Below are positions 15,152 through 22,224 of a stretch of 23,378 bases of DNA, piece by piece. The DNA lies in contig CAKSVM010000049.1 in NCBI GenBank assembly GCA_934503195.1, positions 1-23,378 on the forward strand. The letters run 5' to 3'. Source of the stretch: an uncultured Eubacteriales bacterium. Its GTDB lineage: Bacteria; Bacillota; Clostridia; Oscillospirales; CAG-272. The notes beneath the pieces are model-generated. The model ran no database searches. It was not told the origin of the DNA and was given only the letters and a program-made list of their open reading frames with translations. How positions within the stretch are numbered: the stretch's first letter is position 1; the number at the start of each line of letters is the position of its first letter. The translations under genes were made by a program, and so were the position numbers.

Positions 15152-16069
15152 ATGTCAATGTCAGGTATCATTATCACAGGCATCCTTGTTCTGGGGATGA
15201 TCACGCAGAATTTCGCGACGCTTCCGGCTGAGAAGCCCGACGCGGGTGAGCAGTTTTACGGGATGACCGACTACTTCTCCGAGAATGGCCTCTGCGAGGA
15301 CGGTTATGAGTTTCCCGACTTCTACGCGGGCGTGAAGGTATCGGAGGACGGAAAGACGCTGACCGTTTACGTCATCGACGACAGCGACGAGGTGAAGGAG
15401 CTGATAGCGAAGGCCACCGGAAATCCGGAGATCACGATTGTGAGGGTCGCGAATTCGTACAACGCCCTCGTCGAGGCGAAGGATAAGATATTTGAGGCCT
15501 TCTCCGCGCCGTCCGATGATCGCGGGTTTGTCGTTAAGTCGGCGTCGGTGAATATCGGCGAGAATCGCGTCGATGTGACGCTTTCGAAGGACAGCGACGC
15601 TCACGCGGCGGCCGGGCGGATCGCGGAAATCGCGATAAATGTTCCGGTTAATCTCGAGATTGAGAATCCATACGCGTTTCTGAACTATTCCACTGAGGAT
15701 GATTTTCTTTCATATCAGACGTGGTACGATTATTTTATGAGTGAAAATGACAGAATGCTCTACGAGCTTGACCTCGACCCGGCTGATGGTAAAATGACAT
15801 GGAAGATCGGATATTTTGAGAGCGAATGGAAGAACACTTTTTCGGGTGCGTACACCAAGGACGATAGCGGTGTATATCATGGCAGTCTGTATGACGAAAT
15901 CCGTGACGTCAGGCTTGACGTTGATTTTACGCTCGAAATAACCAAAGTGAGTTACGGCAACGGAGAACTCATTTTCACATTTAATGATGTGAGCCTTGAA
16001 GAATACAAGCCGCTTATTGGCAAAGCGATAAAATTCACGCAGAATTCCGCACCCGATTATCCGGCTTGA
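15152..16069 (+). CDS. Secreted or membrane-anchored protein of unknown function
   Basis: 305 residues, preceded by AAAGGAG. Residues about 4-22 are a hydrophobic signal or anchor segment (GIIITGILVLGMITQ). Residues about 25-165 contain alternating strands and helices: YAGVKVSEDGKTLTVYVID, ITIVRVANSYNALVEAKDKI, VKSASVNIGENRVDVTLS. These resemble the prodomain-like N-terminal region found ahead of trypsin-type serine proteases in Clostridia, but no His/Asp/Ser protease domain follows. The second half (about 180-305) is acidic and beta-rich and its DNA is visibly more AT-rich than neighbouring genes. A 6-bp hairpin (15115-15131) lies just before the ribosome binding site. No clear promoter was found. 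The family is not recognised with confidence; an inhibitor-like, chaperone or remnant role is possible. Confidence 0.72.
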   Translation: MSMSGIIITGILVLGMITQNFATLPAEKPDAGEQFYGMTDYFSENGLCEDGYEFPDFYAGVKVSEDGKTLTVYVIDDSDEVKELIAKATGNPEITIVRVANSYNALVEAKDKIFEAFSAPSDDRGFVVKSASVNIGENRVDVTLSKDSDAHAAAGRIAEIAINVPVNLEIENPYAFLNYSTEDDFLSYQTWYDYFMSENDRMLYELDLDPADGKMTWKIGYFESEWKNTFSGAYTKDDSGVYHGSLYDEIRDVRLDVDFTLEITKVSYGNGELIFTFNDVSLEEYKPLIGKAIKFTQNSAPDYPA

Positions 16070-16075
16070 ACGCGC

Positions 16076-16201
16076 ATGGAAATCAATATCAACACCCTTA
16101 AGGATGAGCTCGCGCGGGAAATCTTCAATGAGTCTAATGACCATGATATTGACTTTGCCATCATAGATATCACAATTTCCGACGGAAAACTCATACCCTG
16201 A
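16076..16201 (+). CDS. Possible 41-residue small ORF
   Basis: A short reading frame starts with ATG 6 bases after the preceding stop and ends just before a strong terminator. It encodes MEININTLKDELAREIF at the N-terminus and an Ile/Asp-rich C-terminus (DFAIIDITISDG). There is no good ribosome binding site, so translation would depend on coupling to the upstream gene. It could be a real small protein, or the decayed end of the upstream gene. No homologue is recognised. Confidence 0.35.
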   Translation: MEININTLKDELAREIFNESNDHDIDFAIIDITISDGKLIP

Positions 16202-16206
16202 CCGAC

Positions 16207-16241
16207 AGCAGAAACATTCACCGCAATGTTTCTGCTTTTTT
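16207..16241 (+). terminator. Strong terminator before the five-gene operon
   Basis: A perfect 12-bp stem (AGCAGAAACATT at 16207-16218, complement at 16225-16236) with a 6-base loop and six T residues (16236-16241). It insulates the next promoter from the upstream gene. Confidence 0.92.
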
Positions 16242-16253
16242 GACGGAAACCTA

Positions 16254-16282
16254 TTGTAAAACCACGGTTGTTCTGGTATAAT
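16254..16282 (+). promoter_or_regulatory. Promoter of the five-gene operon
   Basis: TTGTAA (16254-16259), 17 bases, TATAAT (16277-16282), with TGG before the -10 box (extended -10). The leader of about 39 bases contains a short GCTCG/CGAGC hairpin (about 16297-16308) that could be a regulatory or stability element. Confidence 0.85.
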
Positions 16283-16327
16283 TGAGGAGAAGACAAGCTC
16301 GACCGAGCAGAAAGGCAGTGTGACTGA

Positions 16328-17359
16328 ATGTCAATAAAACACACATCAGTAAGCTACTATGGAATGAACTATGAGGAACACGCCCGCGCCGACTTTACCG
16401 AAATGCTGGCGCATGGCTGTGACACCGTCATCCTCGCGATAACCGAATTCGACATGGATTTCTGGTTCCCGAATCTGAACAACATCATAAAAACCGTGCA
16501 CGACGTCGGACTCCGCTGTATAGCCGATCTCTGGGGAATCGGAAAGTTCTTCGGCGGCGAACAGGTCAGTCTCTTTCTCCAGAACAACATAAACAACCGT
16601 CAGGTCTCCGCGCTCACCGGCGAGCCGCTCAACGCCGCCTGCTTCAACACAAAGTCCTTCCGCGATTATTTCACGCGCCTCGCGCTGAAGATCGCGCAGA
16701 ATACCGAGATCGACGGCTTCTTCTGGGACGAGCCGCATTACGCGCTTCCGAAGTCCTACGCGTCGATCACAGGCGGCGCGGGCGAGGACTGGGCGTGCAG
16801 ATGCCCGGTCTGCCGCGGGAAATTCGAGGAATATTACGGCTACGAGATGCCGAGGCTGATGACCGACGACGTAAAGCAGTTCCGCTGGAGAGAAGCTCTC
16901 ACGATGCTCTCGGATGTCTCAAAGGCGATAAAAGAGGTGAATCCGAAGCTTGAGATCACCTGCTGTGTCCACGCGACGCTGAATACATATTACGTCACCG
17001 AGCTTCGCGGCTACGACAACTGGGACGCCGTCGCCGCCTGCCCCTATTTCGACGTTTTCTCGACGACGATAATCAACTGGGAGCTTCCCGAAAGCTTCTT
17101 CCGCGACATCACAGAGCGCACCGTCAACATGGCGAAGAAGTACGGAAAGGAATCCGAACGCTGGCTCATGGGCTACAACAAGCGTCCGGCTGACCTTTCG
17201 CAGATTGACCGCGTGGTCGATCTCTACGAGTCGCTCGGAGTCGACCGCCTCGGCACGTGGACATACCGCGGCGGATACGGAACGTCGGTCGCGGCGAAGG
17301 ATCCGATCCTTCTCTGGGACCGCATAGGCGACAACTACAGACGCGTTCTGAAAAAGTGA
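16328..17359 (+). CDS. TIM-barrel glycoside-hydrolase-like protein
   Basis: 343 residues, no signal peptide, first gene of the operon. Alternating strands and helices suggest a (beta/alpha)8 barrel: CDTVILAITEFD, GLRCIADLWGIG, then D129-G-F-F-W-D134-E135-P-H, a typical strand-4 catalytic carboxylate site. It is followed by W-A-C157-R-C159-P-V-C162-R-G-K-F, a Cys cluster seen in several uncharacterised hydrolases where it may bind zinc. LEITCCVHATLNTY and LGTWTYRGGYG look like later barrel strands. I cannot name a GH family. The ribosome binding site is weak (AAAGG, 12 bases before the ATG). Ten bases separate it from the SIS gene. It probably releases a sugar from an imported glycoside (inference). 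Confidence 0.75.
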   Translation: MSIKHTSVSYYGMNYEEHARADFTEMLAHGCDTVILAITEFDMDFWFPNLNNIIKTVHDVGLRCIADLWGIGKFFGGEQVSLFLQNNINNRQVSALTGEPLNAACFNTKSFRDYFTRLALKIAQNTEIDGFFWDEPHYALPKSYASITGGAGEDWACRCPVCRGKFEEYYGYEMPRLMTDDVKQFRWREALTMLSDVSKAIKEVNPKLEITCCVHATLNTYYVTELRGYDNWDAVAACPYFDVFSTTIINWELPESFFRDITERTVNMAKKYGKESERWLMGYNKRPADLSQIDRVVDLYESLGVDRLGTWTYRGGYGTSVAAKDPILLWDRIGDNYRRVLKK

Positions 17360-17369
17360 GGAAAATATC

Positions 17370-18119
17370 ATGCAGGATTTTGGCTACTACAAGAAAATAA
17401 TCGAAAACCTCGAACAGGTGAACAAAACCGAGGAGCCGAACATCGACGCGGCCGCTTCGCTGATGGCTGACGCGATCGCGAACGATCGGCTCATCCACGT
17501 ATACGGCGGCGGCGGACACACAACGCTTCCGGTCGGAGAGATGTTCTTCCGCGCCGGGGGACTCGCGAATATTGACCCGGTGATGGAACCCGCGCTGTCG
17601 GTCTTCAATCAGGCTCTGAAATATCTCGAACTCGAACGTACGGTCAATTTCGGCGCGTCGATCGTCAAGTACTATAAGCTTCAGAAGGACGACGTGCTGA
17701 TAATTTTCCACAACATCGGGATTAACCCGGCGACGATCGACGCCGCCGAGGAGGCAAAGCGCGAGGGCGCGAAGATAATCGCTGTCTCCAGCTCCTACTG
17801 GCAGGAGGAGATGCCGAAGGATCACTTCATCCGTCACCCGTCGGGGAAGAATCTTTTCGATCTCGCCGACGTCTGCATCAACGATTACAATCCGGTCGGC
17901 GACGCGGCGGTCGTCGTCCCGGGCTTTGAGACGCCGATCGCGCCGATTTCGAACATCGTCGACTTCTACATCGCTCATATGCTCGAGATAAAGACGGTCG
18001 CCGAGTGCGTCAGACGCGGAATAAAGCCTCCGGTCTGGTCGAGCGCGAACGTCCCGGGCGGCGACGAGAAGAACGCCGCTCTGATCGAAAAATATCGTCC
18101 GCGCGTCAAGATGCTCTGA
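17370..18119 (+). CDS. SIS-domain protein of the UPF0309 family
   Basis: 249 residues. A sugar-isomerase (SIS) fold is evident: LIHVYGGGGHTT (41-52), EMFFRAGGLANIDPVMEP (57-74), DDVLIIFHNIGINPATIDAA (107-126), EGAKIIAVSSS, RHPSGKNLFDLADVCI (155-170) and the UPF0309 C-terminal signature SSANVPGGDEKN (224-235). SIS proteins bind or isomerise phosphosugars or eliminate from them. As I recall, related proteins have G-T-G-H-S and S-N-S-G-R-N loops that hold the phosphate. Here these are G-G-G-G-H50 and H114-N-I-G-I-N, so the hydroxyl residues are mostly lost. The ligand may therefore be different or unphosphorylated (inference). It is 10 bases after the hydrolase gene and 21 before the next gene. 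Confidence 0.85.
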   Translation: MQDFGYYKKIIENLEQVNKTEEPNIDAAASLMADAIANDRLIHVYGGGGHTTLPVGEMFFRAGGLANIDPVMEPALSVFNQALKYLELERTVNFGASIVKYYKLQKDDVLIIFHNIGINPATIDAAEEAKREGAKIIAVSSSYWQEEMPKDHFIRHPSGKNLFDLADVCINDYNPVGDAAVVVPGFETPIAPISNIVDFYIAHMLEIKTVAECVRRGIKPPVWSSANVPGGDEKNAALIEKYRPRVKML

Positions 18120-18140
18120 TGAAAGAGAGGAAAAACAGCT

Positions 18141-18857
18141 ATGCTTCAGGAAAAACTCGATCTTCTGCTTACAAAATACGAGGTCGGCAAATCGGCCGGG
18201 GTCGCGAAGACGGCCGACGGATATACTCTTGAAATCGGCGGAAAGTCGGTGAGACTTCTCCCGCACCGTTTTGAGAGACGCTTCACCGAGCTTCGCAAGA
18301 TGCTTTCGGACGGAACCGTCACCGGAATCTCGGCGGTCAGATGCTCGAATATCTCGCCATCAGACATTCCGCTTGAGTCGGTGATCCGCCGCGAAATCGA
18401 TCTCGCGCGCTTTGTGACCGGACGTGAGGTCGTGAGCGTCGCCGCGTTCGGAAACGGCAATCGCGCCGTGAATCTCCTCGCTGTGCTTGAAGGCGGGATC
18501 AACGCGATAATCGAGGTCTCGAACACGCTTCCAGCCGGCGGCGAGGTGATCGACAAGCACGAGATCATCGGAAGCCGAGGATTCGTCTGCGACCGCGTGG
18601 TCGACACGCAGGTTCCGCAGCAGTCGATTTATCTCTTCGGCGAAGAGGGCAAAGCCTATACCGACGTCGATTTTGAGCTTTACGGGCTTAACCCCGAGGA
18701 AGTCTCGGCCGTCCGCGCGGCTATGGCTCTGGCGTGCGACGAAAAGCTCGTCTCCGAAATGATTTCAGAGGGCGAAAAGCTCGACAGAATCTGCGAGGGC
18801 GTCAGAGAATCCGAAAAATCGGGAAGAAAAGTGATCATCGAAGGGGGAAAATTCTGA
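18141..18857 (+). CDS. Stand-alone Gfo/Idh/MocA C-terminal-like protein
   Basis: 238 residues. There is no Rossmann GxGxxG start. From about residue 80 the sequence resembles the C-terminal half of Gfo/Idh/MocA oxidoreductases: E85-I-D-L-A-R-F-V-T-G94 followed by EVVSVAA, a strand-rich NLLAVLEGGINAIIEVSNT and GEEGKAYTDVD, and the usual final helix-strand pattern (GVRESEKSGRKVIIEGG). It may be the substrate-binding partner of the full oxidoreductase encoded next, or a separated domain. The ribosome binding site is GAGAGG. The stop TGA overlaps the next ATG (ATGA/TGATG arrangement), so translation is coupled. Family assignment is by pattern only and is moderate. Confidence 0.6.
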   Translation: MLQEKLDLLLTKYEVGKSAGVAKTADGYTLEIGGKSVRLLPHRFERRFTELRKMLSDGTVTGISAVRCSNISPSDIPLESVIRREIDLARFVTGREVVSVAAFGNGNRAVNLLAVLEGGINAIIEVSNTLPAGGEVIDKHEIIGSRGFVCDRVVDTQVPQQSIYLFGEEGKAYTDVDFELYGLNPEEVSAVRAAMALACDEKLVSEMISEGEKLDRICEGVRESEKSGRKVIIEGGKF

Positions 18858-19933
18858 TGGAGAAGTTAAGTATCGCGATGATGTCGATGACTCACGGACA
18901 CACGCGCAAATATTATCAGGTGCTTAAGGAAAATCCGAAGCTCAACTGGGTCGCCGTCTCGACCGCGAACGAAGAGGTGAAGAAGAACTTCCTCGACAAG
19001 GTTGAGGGAATCCCCTGCTATGACTCCGACGAGGCGATGCTCGACGCGCATCCCGAGATCGAGGCGGTCGTTCTCGCCAGCGAGAACTCGGAGCATTTCC
19101 GTCAGATGAAGCTCTGCGCCGAGCGCGGGATTCATATTCTCTCGATGAAGATTCCGACCTTCGACATGGACGAATACGACAGGATGATCGAACTCTGCGA
19201 GAAGAATCACGTCGTCTGTCAGGTCGAGCTTGAGCTTCACTACAATCCGGTGGTGAAGCGGATGAAGGAGATCATAGCGTCGGGAAAGCTCGGAAAGATT
19301 CTCTCGGTCAAGGCGACCAACACGACGCTCTCTCCGGTCTGGGCTTTCCCGTGGCAGGGAATGCCCGAAAAGAGCTACGGAAAGAGAGTTCCGCTCCGCG
19401 ACGGCGACAACCGTTTCCGCGGCGGCGCGCTCTGCGACCATCCGCATATCTTCGATCTTATAAGAGAGCTTGTCGACAGCGAGTTTGACACACTCTACGC
19501 GTCGCCCGCGCCGAATATCCGCCCCGATATCGAGGAAGAGGATATGCTCAACGTCGTCGGACGGATGAAGAACGGCGTCGTCTTCTCGCTCGACCCGTCG
19601 TGGTCGAATATGGAGGAGCGGCTGAAGGTTCCGGCTCCGGGCTGGGAGGTCGCGCCTAAGAGAATGGAGGTCAACCTGATAATCTCGGGTGAAAAGGGAA
19701 CGCTCATGACCGACTGCTTCGGTCCGAACACCTACCACAACGGCGCGCCGAACGACCGCTACACCGTAAACTACACCTATTTTGACGAGTGGGTCGGACT
19801 CATCGACGAGTTCGTCGACAATATCCGAAACGACCGGACGCCGAAGATCAATCTCCGCCGCCACCGCGAGACGATACGCGTGATGAACTCGGTTTACGAG
19901 AGCATCGCGTCGGGCGACTCGGTCAAGCTCTGA
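18857..19933 (+). CDS. Gfo/Idh/MocA-family oxidoreductase
   Basis: 358 residues from the ATG at 18857, chosen because it overlaps the previous stop and follows a GGGGG-rich site; an in-frame start at 18734 lies within the upstream gene. The N-terminal nucleotide-binding half is altered: SIAMMSMTHGHTRKYY replaces the usual GxGxxG loop. Residues S96-M-K98-I-P100 stand where the catalytic E-K-P motif normally lies, so the lysine is kept. The segment G-A-L-C-D194-H-P-H197-I-F-D200 corresponds to the C-terminal D..H..D active-site motif. The rest (TLMTDCFGPNTYHNG, WVGLIDEFVDNIRNDRTP) is typical of the family. These enzymes oxidise or reduce sugars, usually with NAD(P). The stop overlaps the regulator start. 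Confidence 0.88.
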   Translation: MEKLSIAMMSMTHGHTRKYYQVLKENPKLNWVAVSTANEEVKKNFLDKVEGIPCYDSDEAMLDAHPEIEAVVLASENSEHFRQMKLCAERGIHILSMKIPTFDMDEYDRMIELCEKNHVVCQVELELHYNPVVKRMKEIIASGKLGKILSVKATNTTLSPVWAFPWQGMPEKSYGKRVPLRDGDNRFRGGALCDHPHIFDLIRELVDSEFDTLYASPAPNIRPDIEEEDMLNVVGRMKNGVVFSLDPSWSNMEERLKVPAPGWEVAPKRMEVNLIISGEKGTLMTDCFGPNTYHNGAPNDRYTVNYTYFDEWVGLIDEFVDNIRNDRTPKINLRRHRETIRVMNSVYESIASGDSVKL

Positions 19934-21069
19934 TGGCCGGAAATGGAAGAGTCTCCGGGCTTGCCGACCTTATCGCGGAGGAGATACGCTCAGGAAAATC
20001 CGGCGTGTCGGGCGACAGATTCTTAACGGCAAGGGAACTCAGCGCGAAATATGTCCTCTCGCCCGAAAACGCCTGCAAGCTGCTTTCGGAGCTTTCGGAA
20101 AGGCATCTTCTGCGGCTTGACGGAAAGAATTACTACATAACGACCGGGCGCGCGGCGATCGGCTCTCCCTATGAAAAGCGGCTCTCGGTGTCAAGGAGGA
20201 ATTTCTTCGGGCTGATACTCAACACGATCGACAATCCCTTCTTCTCGTCGCTCGCTAAGGAACTCAGCGTGGCGTGCGACAACGCGGGATACCGGCTCTT
20301 AATCTCATCGGCGCGCGGCGACGCGCGCCTTGAAACCGGGATTCTCGATGAATTCCTCGAACTCGGCGCGTCGGGAATATTCACCTGTCCGGGAATGGAC
20401 GCGGAGCTTGTCGAAATCTATTCGTCCTGCCCGCTCCCGGTCGTCTCGCTCGGACACGATATCGGAATCCCCGACTGCGACACGGTGCTGGTCGACAATT
20501 ACTCGGCCGGAGCGCAGGTGGCATCGCATCTTCTTGAAATCGGCTGTACGCGCTTCGCTTATGTCGGGATACGCGACGTTATCGGCGACGATCCGAGAAT
20601 AAACGGCTTCAGCGACCGTCTCTCGAAGGCCGGACACGGACTTTCCGACGACTGTGTGATAACCGCCGAACGCCTTCCCGACGGGTGGCACGATCCCGAG
20701 TCGATCGCCGGATCGCTCGGAAATCTGCTTCACAGGCTCCCCGAGGGCGAAAAGCTCGGAATTTTCTGCTATCACGATCTTCTGGCGGTCGAGACTCAGC
20801 GGTTTGTCAAGCACTGGAAGGCGGGTCGGCGGATGCGGATTCCCGACGACGTCGCGATTGTCGGCTTCGACGATCTTCCGGTGACCTCCGAGGTGACGCC
20901 GCAGATCACGAGCGTTTCGTACAGATTCGTGTCGATGGCGAAAAAATCGGTCGGGTTGATGCTCGATATGCTGTCCGATCCCGCGCACAAGGCGGGGAGG
21001 TATGAGATTTCCTCGTCGCTCAGAGTCCGCGAGAGTACCCGGGTCGTCAGAGAGACGCGGATGGAATAA
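19933..21069 (+). CDS. GntR-type helix-turn-helix / LacI-type sugar-binding regulator
   Basis: 378 residues from the ATG at 19933, overlapping the oxidoreductase stop (TGATG). Residues 1-75 form a GntR-like winged helix (LADLIAEEIRSG, FLTARELSAKYVLSPENACKLLSELSERHLL, LDGKNYYI). Residues about 87-370 are the LacI-type effector domain: NFFGLILNTIDNPFFSSLAKEL, RLLISSARGD, TVLVDNYSAGAQVASHLLEIGCTRFAYVG, and VPDDVAIVGFDDLPVT-like RIPDDVAIVGFDDLPVT, ending ISSSLRVRESTR. This GntR-LacI layout is the same as in AraR. It likely controls the operon it closes, with a sugar or intermediate as effector. Its operator is unknown. Confidence 0.9.
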   Translation: MAGNGRVSGLADLIAEEIRSGKSGVSGDRFLTARELSAKYVLSPENACKLLSELSERHLLRLDGKNYYITTGRAAIGSPYEKRLSVSRRNFFGLILNTIDNPFFSSLAKELSVACDNAGYRLLISSARGDARLETGILDEFLELGASGIFTCPGMDAELVEIYSSCPLPVVSLGHDIGIPDCDTVLVDNYSAGAQVASHLLEIGCTRFAYVGIRDVIGDDPRINGFSDRLSKAGHGLSDDCVITAERLPDGWHDPESIAGSLGNLLHRLPEGEKLGIFCYHDLLAVETQRFVKHWKAGRRMRIPDDVAIVGFDDLPVTSEVTPQITSVSYRFVSMAKKSVGLMLDMLSDPAHKAGRYEISSSLRVRESTRVVRETRME

Positions 21070-21071
21070 GA

Positions 21072-21117
21072 AATCAGTCCGATGCCCCTGCTCTTCCGGC
21101 GATTCATCGGACTGATT
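21072..21117 (+). terminator. Terminator-like inverted repeat after the operon
   Basis: A perfect 13-bp stem (AATCAGTCCGATG at 21072-21084, complement at 21105-21117) with a 20-base loop, followed by ATTTCT. The long loop is unusual, but the position right after the stop fits termination of the five-gene operon. Confidence 0.65.
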
Positions 21118-21125
21118 ATTTCTGT

Positions 21126-21162
21126 AAAAGCGGCCCGCCCGGCAATGCCGGGCGGGCCGCTT
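21126..21162 (-). terminator. Terminator of the CBM9 gene (minus strand)
   Basis: A very strong GC hairpin of about 15 bp with a CAATG loop (21128-21162). Read on the minus strand it is followed by TTTTACAG, so it ends the transcript of the gene at 21220-21996. It lies back-to-back with the plus-strand terminator. Confidence 0.85.
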
Positions 21163-21219
21163 GGTGGATTTTACCGACCGCCTGTGATTTTTACGGGTGC
21201 GCTTTTCAGGCCGATGATG

Positions 21220-21996
21220 TTATCTCGACTTCTTTCGCGAAGCGGTGAAGGCCGCTGCGCCTGCGACGCTCATCATAATGAACGGAACGACGATGAGGTC
21301 GGGAGTCTGAGCCGCGCTCGCGGGCTTTTCAGCCGCCTTGGGAGCCGCGCCGAGCGTCAGCTTGCCGAAGTCCTTCGAGCCCTTGTAGGGCGCGAGATCG
21401 CCGTTCGCGGTGTCGACGTTCCAGCGGAGAGCCGTCGCGAAATCCTTGTCCTTGGTTCCGCAGTTGTACATGAACTCAAGACCCATTACCGCGCCTTCCT
21501 TGGCGTTTTTGGTAGCCCACGGAATCGAGCCTTCGAGAATCCAGCCGTTGTCGGTCTTGGTGCTCTTGCAGACGGCGTCCTTTCTCGGATTGAACTCATC
21601 CTTGAACGCGGGCGCGGAGGCGTCGGACTTGAACTTGGTCTGCGAGGTTCCGGCGTCGTAGTCTCCGGTGTTCTTTACGTAGTTTTCGTCAAGGTAGATC
21701 TCGACGACGTCGTTTTCGAGGTTGAGATCGGTATCGACGACCTCGGCGAGGAAGTAGATGTTCTTGGAATCCCAGAGGAGCTTTACTTTGAGCGAAGCGT
21801 CCTTGTATTCCTTGCCGTCATAGGGCTTGTCGACGTTCGTCCACTCGGCGTTCTGCCAGATGGCGTCGACCTTTCCGTCGATGGTCGGGGTTCCCTTGGG
21901 AGCCGTGTATTCGCGTCCGAATACCGCGCTCGTGCCGATTGCCGACATCGAGACGAGCGATGCCGCGATGAGTCCTGCCGCGATTAGTTTTTTCAT
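21220..21996 (-). CDS. Secreted CBM9-type protein with C-terminal membrane anchor
   Basis: 258 residues; ATG at 21996-21994 with GGAGG before it. Residues 1-25 are a Sec signal peptide (MKKLIAAGLIAASLVSMSAIGTSA). Residues about 32-215 look like a family-9 carbohydrate-binding-like domain: GTPTIDGKVDAIWQNAEW, KVKLLWDSKNIYFLAEVVD, DVVEIYLDENY, GWILEGSIPW and GAVMGLEFMYN are its recurring features. No enzyme domain is attached. An Ala/Pro linker (AEKPASAAQ) leads to T-P-D followed by a hydrophobic helix and the tail SRKKSR, resembling a degenerate sortase-type or simple membrane anchor. It probably displays sugar binding on the cell surface. It is transcribed alone from a good promoter. Confidence 0.83.
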   Translation of the reverse strand: MKKLIAAGLIAASLVSMSAIGTSAVFGREYTAPKGTPTIDGKVDAIWQNAEWTNVDKPYDGKEYKDASLKVKLLWDSKNIYFLAEVVDTDLNLENDVVEIYLDENYVKNTGDYDAGTSQTKFKSDASAPAFKDEFNPRKDAVCKSTKTDNGWILEGSIPWATKNAKEGAVMGLEFMYNCGTKDKDFATALRWNVDTANGDLAPYKGSKDFGKLTLGAAPKAAEKPASAAQTPDLIVVPFIMMSVAGAAAFTASRKKSR

Positions 21997-22086
21997 GATG
22001 TGTTCCTCCGTTTATGATAATTTATTTTTTTTGGGCCGGCCGGAATATGGATGATTTGCACGAGATTCATTCCTGCCTGTGATTAA

Positions 22087-22115
22087 AGTATATCACATTC
22101 TGAATCGTGTGTAAA
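22087..22115 (-). promoter_or_regulatory. Promoter of the CBM9 gene
   Basis: On the minus strand TTTACA (22115-22110), 17 bases, TATACT (22092-22087), with TGA before the -10 box (extended -10). The 5' leader of about 84 bases to the ATG has no recognised riboswitch. Confidence 0.85.
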
Positions 22116-22132
22116 TAGGATTTTTCAAAAAA

Positions 22133-22161
22133 GCGAAAAACATTTCCGCCAATGTTTTTGC
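22133..22161. repeat. Inverted repeat between divergent promoters
   Basis: AAAAACATT (22136-22144) and AATGTTTTT (22151-22159) form perfect 9-base arms around TCCGCC, with outer GC pairs offset by one base. It lies between the CBM9 promoter (minus) and the HTH-glycohydrolase promoter (plus), so it could be an operator or a hairpin. Its core resembles the stem of the terminator at 16207. Confidence 0.6.
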
Positions 22162-22195
22162 AACCGGAAGTTGTCAAAAAAGCCCGCTCAGATGA

Positions 22196-22224
22196 TTGAC
22201 ATTACGCGCGCTTCGTGATATAAT
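22196..22224 (+). promoter_or_regulatory. Perfect-consensus promoter of the HTH-ADP-ribosylglycohydrolase gene
   Basis: TTGACA (22196-22201), 17 bases, TATAAT (22219-22224), all 12 positions matching, with TGA before the -10 box. GGAGGT at 22240-22245 then precedes the ATG at 22253. The leader is short (about 22 bases). Confidence 0.93.

Noticed and set aside
17166..18266. Minus-strand 366-residue frame
   Set aside because: It covers the hydrolase end and the SIS gene in antisense; the plus-strand proteins have clear family motifs and ribosome binding sites.
18866..19864. Minus-strand 332-residue frame
   Set aside because: It is antisense to the Gfo/Idh/MocA gene and has no motifs.
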